Shown here: piece after piece, positions 38,888-48,139 of the stretch | How positions within the stretch are numbered: position 1 is the first letter of the stretch | How the letters are laid out: the number at the start of each line of letters is the position of its first letter | From: Phytopseudomonas argentinensis | GTDB lineage: Bacteria > Pseudomonadota > Gammaproteobacteria > Pseudomonadales > Pseudomonadaceae | Assembly: GCF_900113905.1 (NCBI RefSeq) | Contig: NZ_FORC01000001.1 | Span: 742,060 to 806,059, forward strand | Reading direction: 5' to 3' | Length of the DNA stretch: 64,000 bases | The notes under the pieces: generated by a model | Seen by the model: only the letters and a program-made list of their open reading frames with translations | Told to the model about the DNA's origin: nothing | Database searches by the model: none | Position numbers and translations under genes: made by a program

Positions 38888-40171
38888 ATGCCAACAGCCT
38901 TGCGCCAGGCCATCTCGCCGTTGAGCTTGTTCAGCCTCGCACTGCCAGCCGCGCTGCTCACCCCAATGGCTCACGCTGCTTTCGTCGAAGACAGCTCTGC
39001 CAGCCTGACCACCACCAATATCTACCTGAATCGTGATTTCCGCGAAGGCAACAGCCAGGGATCACGCAGGGTACAGAACAAGCGTGAAGAATGGGGTCAG
39101 GGCTTCCTGCTCGACCTGCGTTCCGGCTTCACCGAAGGCACCGTCGGGGTCGGCCTCGACGCTTTGGGCATGCTGGGGGTCAAGCTGGATTCGGGCGGCG
39201 GCCGCACCGGCACCGACCTGCTGCCGGTTCAGGATGATGGCGGTACGCCGGATGAATTCTCCCGCCTGGGCCTGACCGCCAAACTCAGGGTTTCCGAAAC
39301 CGAACTGCGCTACGGCTCGCACATTCCCGAATTGCCGGTGGTCAAAGCCAGCGACAGCCGTCTGCTGCCGCAGGTATTCGAAGGCGGCCTGCTGACCTCG
39401 TCCGAACTGGACGGCCTGACCTTCACTGGTGGTCGCCTGGACAAGGTCATCGACCGTGCCTCCACCAACTCCGAAGACATCGTGCTCAACAGCAAGAACG
39501 GCCGTTATGCCGGCGGCATCACTGCCGACCATCTCGACCTGGCGGGCCTCGATTACGCTTTCAGCAAGAACGTGACGGGCCGTTATTACTTCGCCGACCT
39601 CGACGATATCTACCGCCAGCACTTCTTCGGGCTGCAGACCAAACACGCCCTGGGCGCCGGCGTGCTCTCCAGCGACCTGCGCCTGAGCATCAGCAAGGAC
39701 AGCGGCGCCTCCAAGGCTGGCAAGGTCGATAACCGCGCCCTCAACGGTATGGTCAGTTACGCCATCAGCGGCCACAAGTTCGGCCTTGGCTACCAGGACA
39801 TGAGCGGCGACACCGGCTTCGCTTACATCGATGGCAGCGATCCATTTCTGGTCAACTTCGTGCAGATCAATGACTTCGCCAACGCCGACGAGCGCTCCTG
39901 GCAGGCCCGCTACGACTTCGACTTCGCCAAGGTAGGTGTTCCTGGCCTGAGTTTCATGACTCGCTACATCCGCGGCGACGACGCCAGGGTTGCAGGTACC
40001 GACCAGACCGGTGGTGAGTGGGAGCGCGACGTGGAAATCAAGTACGTGGTGCAAAGCGGCGCCCTGAAAGACGTCTACGTACGCCTGCGCAACGCCAGCT
40101 TCCGCTCCGATTTCGCTCGCGATGCCGATGAGAACCGAATCATCGTAGGTTACACACTGCCAATTTGGTAA
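38888..40171 (+). CDS. opdH: OprD-family tricarboxylate porin OpdH
   Basis: A 427-residue outer-membrane porin. The signal peptide ends PMAHA (residue 30) before AFVEDSSASLTTTNIYLNRDFREG, the typical OprD-family start. Other markers are the SNF-like LDLRSGFTEGTVGVGLDALGML and a C-terminus ending in an aromatic residue-rich strand (ENRIIVGYTLPIW) for the barrel assembly machinery. It is called OpdH because it precedes tctCBA and faces tctDE, as in P. aeruginosa where it admits cis-aconitate and other tricarboxylates. ATG at 38888 follows GGAG. Confidence 0.88.
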   Translation: MPTALRQAISPLSLFSLALPAALLTPMAHAAFVEDSSASLTTTNIYLNRDFREGNSQGSRRVQNKREEWGQGFLLDLRSGFTEGTVGVGLDALGMLGVKLDSGGGRTGTDLLPVQDDGGTPDEFSRLGLTAKLRVSETELRYGSHIPELPVVKASDSRLLPQVFEGGLLTSSELDGLTFTGGRLDKVIDRASTNSEDIVLNSKNGRYAGGITADHLDLAGLDYAFSKNVTGRYYFADLDDIYRQHFFGLQTKHALGAGVLSSDLRLSISKDSGASKAGKVDNRALNGMVSYAISGHKFGLGYQDMSGDTGFAYIDGSDPFLVNFVQINDFANADERSWQARYDFDFAKVGVPGLSFMTRYIRGDDARVAGTDQTGGEWERDVEIKYVVQSGALKDVYVRLRNASFRSDFARDADENRIIVGYTLPIW

Positions 40172-40201
40172 ATCAAAATAAAAATCCAGAGGGATCTTTT
40201 T

Positions 40202-41185
40202 ATGAAAACAACCTTTAGCCGTATTGCCCTGACCGCTGCCTGCATGGCGTTTGCGGGCCCGTTGCTGGCCGATGAGCCGCGCCGCCCGGAGTGCATTGCC
40301 CCGGCGGCCCCTGGTGGTGGTTTCGACCTGACCTGCAAACTGGCGCAAAGCGCGCTGGTGGAAAGCAAACTGCTGAAGTCGCCGATGCGCGTCACCTACA
40401 TGCCAGGCGGCGTCGGTGCGGTGGCTTACAACGCAGTGGTTGCTCAGCGCCCTGCCGACGCGGGCACCATCACCGCGTTTTCCAGTGGCTCGCTGCTCAA
40501 CCTGGCCCAAGGCAAGTTCGGTCGTTTCGATGAGAACGCCGTGAAGTGGCTGGCCGGCGTCGGCACCAGCTACGGTGCCCTGGCGGTACGCAAGGACTCG
40601 CCGTTCAAGACCCTCGAAGACCTGGTCAAGGCCCTCAAGGAAAACCCGGGCAAGGTGGTCATCGGTTCCGGCGGCACCGTTGGCAGCCAGGACTGGATGC
40701 AGACCGCACTGATTGCCCGTGCTGCCGGCATCGACCCGCGCGAACTGCGCTACGTGGCAATGGAAGGCGGCGGCGAGCTGGCCACCGCCCTGCTCGGTGG
40801 CCACATTCAGGTTGCCAGTACCGATATCTCCGACTCCGTACCGCACATCGAAAGCGGTGACATGCGCATCCTCGCCGTGTTCTCCGAAGAGCGTCTGCCA
40901 GGCAGCGTGGTGGCCAACATCCCGACCGCCAAGGAACAGGGCTTTGATGTGGTATGGCCGGTAATCCGCGGCTTCTACCTCGGCCCGAAGGTCAGCGACG
41001 AAGCCTACGCCTGGTGGAAGAACTCCTTCGACCAGCTGCTGGCCTCCGACGACTTCGCCAAGCTGCGTGAAGACCGCGAACTCTATCCGTTCGCCATGAC
41101 CGGCGAGGAACTGGACGGCTACGTGAAGAAGCAGGTCGCCCAGTACAAGGAACTGGCCCAGGAATTCGGCCTGATCCAGCAGTAA
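40202..41185 (+). CDS. tctC: Tripartite tricarboxylate transporter binding protein TctC
   Basis: A 327-residue periplasmic receptor. The signal peptide MKTTFSRIALTAACMAFAGP... ends near residue 23 (LLA). The mature protein has the TTT-family features PECIAPAAPGGGFDLTCKLAQ, MPGGVGAVAYN, the loop PGKVVIGSGGTVGSQDW and a C-terminal lobe. It delivers citrate-like substrates to TctAB. A GC-rich hairpin lies between tctC and tctB, probably keeping the receptor more abundant than the membrane subunits. It starts 30 bp after opdH with a GAGGGA element upstream. Confidence 0.94.
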   Translation: MKTTFSRIALTAACMAFAGPLLADEPRRPECIAPAAPGGGFDLTCKLAQSALVESKLLKSPMRVTYMPGGVGAVAYNAVVAQRPADAGTITAFSSGSLLNLAQGKFGRFDENAVKWLAGVGTSYGALAVRKDSPFKTLEDLVKALKENPGKVVIGSGGTVGSQDWMQTALIARAAGIDPRELRYVAMEGGGELATALLGGHIQVASTDISDSVPHIESGDMRILAVFSEERLPGSVVANIPTAKEQGFDVVWPVIRGFYLGPKVSDEAYAWWKNSFDQLLASDDFAKLREDRELYPFAMTGEELDGYVKKQVAQYKELAQEFGLIQQ

Positions 41186-41219
41186 CGCCGGCGCCTACAC
41201 ACCTGCGACTCACTGTCAT

Positions 41220-41240
41220 CCTCTGGGCCTGGCCCAGAGG
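41220..41240 (+). terminator. Intra-operon hairpin between tctC and tctB
   Basis: CCTCTGGGCC (41220-41229) is followed after one base by GGCCCAGAGG (41231-41240), a near-perfect palindrome that can fold as an 8-bp stem. No T-run follows. In binding-protein transporter operons such structures stabilise the upstream mRNA or partly stop transcription, raising receptor over permease levels. Confidence 0.5.
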
Positions 41241-41275
41241 GTGCGTTTGCCATTGTCAAAAACGAGGACTCCCTC

Positions 41276-41734
41276 ATGTCACAACGCATTTTCGGCGTGG
41301 TGCTGCTACTCGCCTGTGTCGGGCTGGGCATCGTCGCCTGGGGCTATCACGCGCCCTTCTCCTACGAACCGGTCGGCCCGCGCGCCTATCCGATGCTGCT
41401 GCTGACGCTCATGGGCCTGGGCGCCATCTACCTGCTGGTCAAGAAGCCGTCCAGCAGTACCTCGCACAGCGACGAGCCACCACTGGACAAGCACGTGATC
41501 GGCAAGGTGGTCGGTTGTGTGGCGATTCTCACCATCTACGCCGCCCTCTTCGAGCCGCTGGGCTTCGTGCCGGCCAGCCTGATCTTCGGTGTCGCCATGG
41601 CCCGCCTTTACGAAGGTACCTGGCTTGCCAGTGTGGTGTCCGGCGTGGTGTTGGCCATTGGGCTGTATCTGCTTTTCGACAAGATCCTCGACGTACCACT
41701 GCCGCTCGGCATCCTTTCTGGCCTGGAGATCTGA
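41276..41734 (+). CDS. tctB: Tripartite tricarboxylate transporter small membrane subunit TctB
   Basis: A 152-residue inner-membrane protein with four hydrophobic segments: residues about 5-23, 40-58, 78-96 and 108-135. It fits the DUF1468/TctB family in length and topology, beginning SQRIFGVVLLLACVGLGIVAW and containing the YEPVGPRAYPMLL segment. It forms the permease with TctA. ATG at 41276 follows a GAGG element, and tctA starts 3 bp after its stop. Confidence 0.9.
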   Translation: MSQRIFGVVLLLACVGLGIVAWGYHAPFSYEPVGPRAYPMLLLTLMGLGAIYLLVKKPSSSTSHSDEPPLDKHVIGKVVGCVAILTIYAALFEPLGFVPASLIFGVAMARLYEGTWLASVVSGVVLAIGLYLLFDKILDVPLPLGILSGLEI

Positions 41735-41737
41735 TCC

Positions 41738-43252
41738 ATGGATACTTTTAGCTACCTGGGCCAGGGCTTCGGCGTTGCCCTGAGCCCTTATAACCTGTTC
41801 ACTGCGCTGTGCGGCACCCTGATCGGCACCATCGTCGGCCTGCTGCCGGGCCTCGGCCCGATCAACGGCGTGGCGCTGCTGATCCCGATCGCGTTCGCCC
41901 TCGGCCTGCCGCCGGAAACCGCGCTGATCCTGCTCGCCGCCGTATACCTGGGCTGCGAATATGGCGGGCGTATTTCCTCGATTCTGCTGAACATCCCCGG
42001 CGAAGCTTCGGCGGTGATGACCACCCTGGACGGCTACCCGCTGGCGCGTCAGGGCAAGGCGGGCGTGGCCCTGTCGATCTCTGCCTGGAGCTCGTTCGTC
42101 GGCGGCCTTATGGCCACCTGCGGGGTGGTGATCTTTGCCCCGCTACTGGCCAGTTGGGCAGTCGCCTTCGGCCCGGCCGAATACTTCGTGCTGATGGTGT
42201 TCGCCATCGTCTGCCTGGCCGGCATGGCTGGCAACAAACCGATGAAAACCGCGATTGCCGCCTGTATAGGCCTGTTCCTGTCCTGCGTCGGCATCGATTC
42301 CAACAGCGGCGTGTACCGCTTCACCTTCGGCAGCCTGGGCCTGGCCGACGGCATCCAGTTCGTGGTGCTGGTACTGGGCCTGTTCTCGGTCAGCGAGATC
42401 CTCGTGCTGCTCGAGCGCACCCACCATGGCCAGAAGGCCATCGAAGCCAAGGGCCGCATGCTGTTCAACCTCAAGGAAGGCCTCTCGGTGCTGGCCACCA
42501 ACCTGCGCAGCGGCGCGGTCGGCTTCGGCCTGGGCATCCTGCCGGGCGCCGGTGCAACCCTGGCCAGCGCCGTGGCGTATATGAGCGAAAAGCGCCTGGC
42601 TACCAAGGACAACAAGTTCGGTGAAGGCGATCTGCGTGGCCTGGCCGCCCCGGAAACCGCCAACAGCGCCTCGGCCTGCGGTTCCATGGTGCCGATGCTG
42701 ACCCTCGGCGTGCCCGGTTCCGGCACTACCGCGGTGATGCTTGGCGCCCTGACGCTGTACAACATCACCCCGGGCCCACTGCTGTTTCAGAACCAGCCGG
42801 ACATCGTCTGGGGCCTGATCGCCTCGCTGTTCGTGGCCAACATCATGCTCATCGTGATGAACGTGCCGATGATCAAGATCTTCACCAAGATCCTTGCCGT
42901 GCCCTACTGGGCCCTGGTACCGGCCATCGCCATCATCACCTCCATCGGCGTCTACGCCGTGCACGCCACCGCGTTCGACCTGTACCTGATGATTGGTATC
43001 GGTGTCGCCGGGTACATCCTGCGCAAGATGGACTTCCCGCTGTCGGCGATTCTGCTGGGCTTCATTCTCGGCGGTTTGATGGAGCAGAACCTGCGTCGCG
43101 CGTTGTCGATCTCCAACGGTGAGCTGGGCATCCTGTTTGCCAGCCCGATTACCTGGGGCGTGTGGACGCTGATCGTGGCAATGATCGCCCTGCCGTTCTA
43201 CCGCACCTGGCGCAAGCGTAGTCAGCGCAGGGCCGAAGCGGCCAATGCCTGA
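41738..43252 (+). CDS. tctA: Tripartite tricarboxylate transporter large permease TctA
   Basis: A 504-residue polytopic inner-membrane protein with about 11-12 spans. The family signature appears early as TLIGTIVGLLPGLGPINGVALLIP and again in LPGAGATLASAVAYMSEKR and LTLGVPGSGTTAVMLGAL. It translocates the tricarboxylate handed over by TctC. It ends overlapping the following AbrB-type gene by 8 bases, so both are in the operon opdH-tctC-tctB-tctA-abrB. Confidence 0.94.
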   Translation: MDTFSYLGQGFGVALSPYNLFTALCGTLIGTIVGLLPGLGPINGVALLIPIAFALGLPPETALILLAAVYLGCEYGGRISSILLNIPGEASAVMTTLDGYPLARQGKAGVALSISAWSSFVGGLMATCGVVIFAPLLASWAVAFGPAEYFVLMVFAIVCLAGMAGNKPMKTAIAACIGLFLSCVGIDSNSGVYRFTFGSLGLADGIQFVVLVLGLFSVSEILVLLERTHHGQKAIEAKGRMLFNLKEGLSVLATNLRSGAVGFGLGILPGAGATLASAVAYMSEKRLATKDNKFGEGDLRGLAAPETANSASACGSMVPMLTLGVPGSGTTAVMLGALTLYNITPGPLLFQNQPDIVWGLIASLFVANIMLIVMNVPMIKIFTKILAVPYWALVPAIAIITSIGVYAVHATAFDLYLMIGIGVAGYILRKMDFPLSAILLGFILGGLMEQNLRRALSISNGELGILFASPITWGVWTLIVAMIALPFYRTWRKRSQRRAEAANA

Positions 43253-44300
43253 TAGCGACAACCCGCACGATAATCCCAGGCACCTGCGCAGCTGGTGGCT
43301 CACGCCACTGGTTGGCGCAGGGGGTGGTTACCTGGCCAGCCTTATCGGCTGGCCTTTGCCTTGGGTCATCGGCTCACTGCTGGCGGTCATTGTGCTGCGC
43401 TGCGCCGGCGTGCTCAGCCAGGAAATGCCAGGCGGGCGGCAGGTTGGCCAATGGCTGGTCGCCGCCGGTATCGGCCTGCACTTCACCAGTGAGGTGCTCG
43501 AGCAGGTGCTTGGCAACCTGACAATCATTCTGCTCGGCGCATTCGCTACCCTCGCCCTCAGCGCCATTGGCATTGCCGGTTTGCGCCGCTTCGGTGTGGA
43601 CCGCGCCACGGCGTTCTTCGCCAGCATGCCGGGCGGGGCCAGCGAGATGGTCAATCTGTCCCGTCGCCACGGCGCACAGCCGGCACGCATCGCCGCCGCA
43701 CACAGCGTGCGTCTGCTGATGGTCATCCTGCTGATTCCAGCACTGTTCACCTGGGGGCTGCCGCCCGTCGAATCGGCGCCGCCCATGCCGGTGGACTGGT
43801 TCTGGCTGGCCATCCTGCTACCTGCAGGTGCCCTGCTGGCTCTGCTGTGGCGGAGGCTCGGGCAACCCAACCCGTGGATGCTCGGCCCGCTGACGCTGTG
43901 CGCCGCGGCCAGCGTGACCTTCGATCTGCATATCGGCATGCCCACCTGGCTGGGCCAGCTCGGCCAATGGTTGATCGGCTGCGCCCTGGGCTGTCATTTC
44001 GACCGGGCGTTCTTTCGCAGTGCGCCGGGCTTTCTGCTGCGCGTAATACTGTTCACCCTGCTGGCGATGATCGTCACCGCACTGCTTGGCTCTGCCATCG
44101 GCTGGATGAGCGGTATCGAATCCGTATCGCTGATGCTCGGCATGATGCCCGGCGGCATTACCGAACTGTGCCTGACCGCAGAAGCGCTGCAATTGTCAGT
44201 AGCGTTGGTCACAGCGCTGCAGGCCTTGCGTTTGTTTCTGGTGATGTTTCTGGCCGAGCCCTTGTTCCGGCTATGGCAGCGGCACTCACCGCTGCCCTGA
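43245..44300 (+). CDS. AbrB-family (AmoA-regulator-like) membrane protein
   Basis: A 351-residue protein with about ten hydrophobic segments arranged as two related halves. Each half has a GGxxGxLxGWPLPW-like or LGQPNPWMLGPL segment and an MPGG motif (ASMPGGASEMVNLSRRHG and MMPGGITELCLTAEAL). This two-repeat pattern belongs to the AbrB/YdjX-type family once called putative ammonia monooxygenase. It is unrelated to the DNA-binding AbrB of Bacillus. The 8-base overlap with tctA suggests a role linked to tricarboxylate transport, perhaps export or an auxiliary permease. Function unproven. Confidence 0.8.
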   Translation: MPDSDNPHDNPRHLRSWWLTPLVGAGGGYLASLIGWPLPWVIGSLLAVIVLRCAGVLSQEMPGGRQVGQWLVAAGIGLHFTSEVLEQVLGNLTIILLGAFATLALSAIGIAGLRRFGVDRATAFFASMPGGASEMVNLSRRHGAQPARIAAAHSVRLLMVILLIPALFTWGLPPVESAPPMPVDWFWLAILLPAGALLALLWRRLGQPNPWMLGPLTLCAAASVTFDLHIGMPTWLGQLGQWLIGCALGCHFDRAFFRSAPGFLLRVILFTLLAMIVTALLGSAIGWMSGIESVSLMLGMMPGGITELCLTAEALQLSVALVTALQALRLFLVMFLAEPLFRLWQRHSPLP

Positions 44301-44307
44301 CCTTTCC

Positions 44308-44333
44308 AGCCCGGTTTCAAGCCGGGCTTTTTT
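44308..44333 (+). terminator. Rho-independent terminator of the tct operon
   Basis: AGCCCGG (44308-44314), 7-base loop, CCGGGCT (44322-44328), followed by a run of T to 44333. It lies 8 bases after the AbrB-type gene and closes the operon. Confidence 0.85.
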
Positions 44334-44407
44334 AGCGGATATGTCCGAGCGCTTGCTGTCGATATGGCTGGCGTACTCTTATTCAGGTACGCACGAGAGG
44401 AGTCGAC

Positions 44408-45262
44408 ATGTCCGGTTACCTGAAGAGCCTGCTCCTGCTGCTATCGCTCGGCCTGCTGGTCAGTGCCTGTAGCAAGGCTGGCCTGGCCTATCGCAACCTG
44501 GACTGGGTGATTGCCTGGCGGGTGGATCAGTACCTGGACCTCGACTCACAGCAGAAGGCCTGGTTCAAGCCCAGGCTGCAGGAACACCTGGCCTGGCACT
44601 GCAGCACTGAGCTGCCGCGCTATGTGGACTGGCTGCAGCGCACCCGGGATCTGCTTCAGGAGCCTGCGCCAGACGCTGGCCAACTAGAGGCGAAGATGAT
44701 CGAGGCCGAGCAGGCGTTCCATGCCGTCGTGCAGCAGACCAATCCGACGGCCGTCGCGCTGCTCGCCGACCTGCGCCCCAAACAGGTCGAGCGCCTCTAT
44801 GCACGCATGGAAAAAGATAATGTCGAAGACCGCCAGAAATTTCTCGAGCCGCCTCTGCAGACCCAGATCAGCGAGCGTGCCGAGCGCCTGGAAAAACGCT
44901 TGAAGCCCTGGTTCGGCACACTCAACGAAGCCCAGCAGGCACGCATTGCCCGATGGGCCAGCGAGCGCCGTGATCAGAATCGTCTGTGGCTGGAGAACCG
45001 CGCACGCTGGCAGAGCGAGTTTCGCAGCGTGCTGGATCAGCGTGACGCCGAGGATTTTGCCCAGCGCATGAGCCACGTGCTGGAGAATCGTCGCGGCGCC
45101 CACGACCAACAGGCGACCCAGGCCTATGAACAGTCACGCCAGGCGATGGCTGCCCTGCTCAGCGATCTGCTGGCCGCTGCCGACGACCAGCAGCGTACCC
45201 AGGTGAATCAGCGCATTGCGTCCCTGCAAAGCGACCTGGCCGGGCAGATCTGCGCCGGCTGA
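44408..45262 (+). CDS. DUF6279 lipoprotein
   Basis: A 284-residue protein with a lipoprotein signal peptide: LLLLLSLGLLVSAC, lipobox VSAC with Cys21. The mature region is helical and rich in Arg, Gln and Trp (YRNLDWVIAWRVDQYLDLDSQQKAWFKPRL), and contains the LRPKQVERLYARMEKDN segment. This pattern matches the DUF6279 family found beside ung in pseudomonads. It is probably anchored to a membrane on the periplasmic side. Function unknown. Its stop abuts the ung stop with no gap in convergent orientation. Confidence 0.8.
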   Translation: MSGYLKSLLLLLSLGLLVSACSKAGLAYRNLDWVIAWRVDQYLDLDSQQKAWFKPRLQEHLAWHCSTELPRYVDWLQRTRDLLQEPAPDAGQLEAKMIEAEQAFHAVVQQTNPTAVALLADLRPKQVERLYARMEKDNVEDRQKFLEPPLQTQISERAERLEKRLKPWFGTLNEAQQARIARWASERRDQNRLWLENRARWQSEFRSVLDQRDAEDFAQRMSHVLENRRGAHDQQATQAYEQSRQAMAALLSDLLAAADDQQRTQVNQRIASLQSDLAGQICAG

Positions 45263-45961
45263 TCAGCCCTGAATCGGCGGAACTCGCCAGTCGATGGGGG
45301 TGAGGCCATGTTGCTCGAGGAACTTGTTGGCGCGACTGAAATGGCCATTGCCGATAAAGCCCCGATGCGCCGACAAGGGCGACGGATGCGGCGAGCGCAG
45401 CACCAGGTGCTTGCTGGTATCGATCAGCCGCTCCTTGCTTTGCGCATGGGCGCCCCACAACAAAAACACCAGGTGCGGGCGCTGCTCACTGACCACCGAG
45501 ATGATCCGGTCGGTAAACGGCTGCCAACCCTTGGCGGCATGGGAGCCCGCATTGGCACGCTCGACGGTCAGCGAAGTGTTGAGCAGCAGCACGCCCTGCT
45601 CGGCCCAGGACTGCAGATAGCCGTGGTTCGGGATATCGATATTCAGGTCGCGCTTGAGCTCTTTGTAGATGTTCACCAGTGATGGCGGCGTGGCCACGCC
45701 CGGCTGCACCGAGAAACACAGGCCATGTGCCTGGCCCGGCCCGTGATAAGGATCCTGGCCAATGATGACCACCTTGACCTGGTCCAGCGGGGTGGAATTC
45801 AGGGCATTGAAAATCAGCGGGCCCGGCGGGTAGATTTCCTTGCCAGCCGCCTTTTCCTGGCGCAGGAAATCGCCCAGGGCGCTCATGTAGGGTTTGTCGA
45901 ATTCCTCGTGAAGCGCCTGTTTCCAGCCGGCCTCCAGCTTGACCTTGTCTGCGGCGGACAT
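45263..45961 (-). CDS. ung: Uracil-DNA glycosylase
   Basis: A 232-residue family-1 enzyme that removes uracil from DNA to start base-excision repair. The catalytic water-activating motif [18 protein letters not shown] lies at residues 68-85 with Asp70. [10 protein letters not shown] provides the uracil-recognition Asn, and the DNA-intercalation loop is [11 protein letters not shown] near residue 193. ATG at 45961 matches the family N-terminus. The 45962-46184 gap to the divergent crotonase gene holds no feature I can identify. Confidence 0.97.
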   Translation of the reverse strand: MSAADKVKLEAGWKQALHEEFDKPYMSALGDFLRQEKAAGKEIYPPGPLIFNALNSTPLDQVKVVIIGQDPYHGPGQAHGLCFSVQPGVATPPSLVNIYKELKRDLNIDIPNHGYLQSWAEQGVLLLNTSLTVERANAGSHAAKGWQPFTDRIISVVSEQRPHLVFLLWGAHAQSKERLIDTSKHLVLRSPHPSPLSAHRGFIGNGHFSRANKFLEQHGLTPIDWRVPPIQG

Positions 45962-46184
45962 GCCTGCTCCCGGTAATCAATGAAGTCAGCACGCTAGAGA
46001 AGCGTGTCGGGCAAGTCAAGGCAGCACGGGCACCAGGCGCGGCGGCACAGGATTGCTTACAAGGCATTGTTACGCCAAGCGATTCGCCAGCGCGACCGGT
46101 AAACGGCGCGCACTGCGCCACACGGCATAACACCGACCCGCCTTTGGCGCTACAGTAAGACAACACCGCTGAAGAGGACGCCCC

Positions 46185-47003
46185 ATGAGTACGGCACTTG
46201 AACCCTACAAACCCGGTATCTTCGACCTGACCCACAAGCTCACGGTGGAGAAGCACGGCCACACCGCCCTGCTCACCATCAACAACCCGCCTGCCAATAC
46301 CTGGGACCGTGAATCACTGATCGGTCTCAAGCAGCTGATCGACCACCTGGACCGCGATGACGACATTTATGCGCTGGTCATCACCGGCCAGGGTGGCAAG
46401 TTCTTCTCCGCCGGTGCCGACCTGAAACTGTTCGCCGATGGCGACAAGGCCCGCGCCCGGGAGATGGCCAGCCGCTTTGGCGAGGCATTCGAACGGCTCA
46501 GCGCCTTCCGCGGGGTATCCATAGCGGCGATCAACGGCTACGCCATGGGTGGCGGCCTGGAATGCGCCCTGGCCTGCGACATCCGCATTGCCGAGCGCCA
46601 GGCCATGATGGCCCTGCCGGAAGCCAGCGTCGGCCTGCTGCCCTGCGCTGGCGGCACCCAGAACCTGCCCTGGCTAGTCGGCGAAGGCTGGGCCAAGCGC
46701 ATGATTCTCTGTGGTGAACGGCTCGATGCCGACACCGCGCTGCGCATTGGCCTGGTGGAACAGGTGGTCGATAGCGGCGAAGCGCGCGGCCACGCGTTGC
46801 TGCTGGCTTCCAAGGTCGCCAGCCAGAGCCCAATGGCCGTGCGCGCCATCAAACCGCTGATCCAGGGTGCGCGCGAAAGGGCTCCGACGACCTGGCTGGC
46901 TGCCGAGCGCGAACGTTTCGTCGACCTGTTCGATGCCGCCGATACCCGTGAAGGGGTCAATGCCTTCCTGGAAAAACGGACGGCCAACTGGCGCAATCAA
47001 TGA
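46185..47003 (+). CDS. Enoyl-CoA hydratase (crotonase family)
   Basis: A 272-residue crotonase-fold enzyme. The oxyanion-hole segments are ITGQGGKFFSAGADLKLFADGD and AINGYAMGGGLECALACDIRIAERQA. The catalytic Glu region is LPEASVGLLPCAGGTQNLPWLVG, with one clear Glu in the LPEASVGL strand and Cys where many hydratases have a second Glu, so it may be an isomerase or have altered activity. ATG at 46185 follows GAGGA. It is probably part of a beta-oxidation or branched-chain amino-acid catabolic operon with the next gene, 31 bp downstream. Confidence 0.88.
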   Translation: MSTALEPYKPGIFDLTHKLTVEKHGHTALLTINNPPANTWDRESLIGLKQLIDHLDRDDDIYALVITGQGGKFFSAGADLKLFADGDKARAREMASRFGEAFERLSAFRGVSIAAINGYAMGGGLECALACDIRIAERQAMMALPEASVGLLPCAGGTQNLPWLVGEGWAKRMILCGERLDADTALRIGLVEQVVDSGEARGHALLLASKVASQSPMAVRAIKPLIQGARERAPTTWLAAERERFVDLFDAADTREGVNAFLEKRTANWRNQ

Positions 47004-47034
47004 TGCTTACCGGCAATTGCCTCTGGAACTGCAC

Positions 47035-48135
47035 ATGAATGTCACCTTTGAAGAACGCCCCAGCCTGCATGGCTACCGCATTGCCATCGCCAGCCTGGAC
47101 GCGCCTGCCAGCCTCAATGCCCTGTCGCTGCCGATGATCGATGCCCTGCAGGATCGCCTGCATGCCTGGGCCGAAGACGCCGATATCGCCTGCGTCCTGC
47201 TGCGCGGCAACGGCAGCAAGGCGTTCTGCGCCGGCGGCGATGTGGTACAACTGGCCAGGCAATGTCTTGCCGCCCCTGGTGCAACACCCGAACTGGCGCA
47301 ACGCTTCTTCGCCCGCGAATACCGTCTCGACCATTGTCTGCACACCTCCCCCAAACCGCTGATCTGCTGGGCCCACGGCCATGTGTTGGGCGGCGGCATG
47401 GGGTTGCTGCAGGGCGCGGGGATTCGCATCGTCACGCCGAGCAGTCGGCTGGCCATGCCGGAGATCAGCATCGGCCTTTTCCCGGATGTCGGCGGCAGCC
47501 ATTTTCTTTCCCGCCTGCCCGGCAAACTGGGCCTGTTCTTCGGGCTGACCGCCAGTCCGCTGAATGCCCGCGATGCCCTCGACCTGAATCTGGCCGACCG
47601 CTTTCTGCTCGACGGCCAGCAGGACGATTTGATCGAGGGGCTGGTGCAACTGAATTGGCGTGACCAGGCCGACCTGCAATTGCACAGCCTGTTAAAGGCG
47701 CTGGAACAGCAGGCCAGTGGCGAGCTACCGGCAGCACAGTGGCTACCACGCCGCGAGCGCATCGATGCGCTGCTCGACCAGGCCACGCTGCCATTGAGTT
47801 GGCAGGCACTGGTCAGCCTGGAAAATGACGACGACGTCCTGCTGGCCAAGGCCGCCAAGACGCTACGGGGCGGAAGCCCGCTGACGGCCCATCTGGTCTG
47901 GGAACAGATCAGGCGCGCCCGGCACCTGTCCCTGGCGCAGGTGTTTCAGATGGAATATGGCATGAGCCTGAGCTGCTGCCGCCATCCGGAGTTCGCCGAA
48001 GGGGTGCGCGCCCGCCTGATCGACAAGGATCACGCCCCGCAATGGCGCTGGGCGGATGTGAGCAGCGTGCCAGCGCAGGTGATCGCCGCGCACTTCACGC
48101 CGCTCGACGATCACCCGCTGGCCGATCTCGGCTGA
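47035..48135 (+). CDS. ECH_2-type crotonase (3-hydroxyisobutyryl-CoA hydrolase-like)
   Basis: A 366-residue protein of the long crotonase subfamily. The first oxyanion segment is GNGSKAFCAGGDVVQL and the second WAHGHVLGGGMGLLQGAGIRIVTPSSRLAMPE. ISIGLFPDVGGSHFLSRLPG carries the Glu...Asp pair typical of 3-hydroxyisobutyryl-CoA hydrolases in valine breakdown. Length also fits that group. ATG at 47035 has only a weak upstream site; the frame is open earlier into the previous gene. Its 3' end is 4 bp from the convergent lapC gene. Confidence 0.82.
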   Translation: MNVTFEERPSLHGYRIAIASLDAPASLNALSLPMIDALQDRLHAWAEDADIACVLLRGNGSKAFCAGGDVVQLARQCLAAPGATPELAQRFFAREYRLDHCLHTSPKPLICWAHGHVLGGGMGLLQGAGIRIVTPSSRLAMPEISIGLFPDVGGSHFLSRLPGKLGLFFGLTASPLNARDALDLNLADRFLLDGQQDDLIEGLVQLNWRDQADLQLHSLLKALEQQASGELPAAQWLPRRERIDALLDQATLPLSWQALVSLENDDDVLLAKAAKTLRGGSPLTAHLVWEQIRRARHLSLAQVFQMEYGMSLSCCRHPEFAEGVRARLIDKDHAPQWRWADVSSVPAQVIAAHFTPLDDHPLADLG

Positions 48136-48139
48136 TCGA

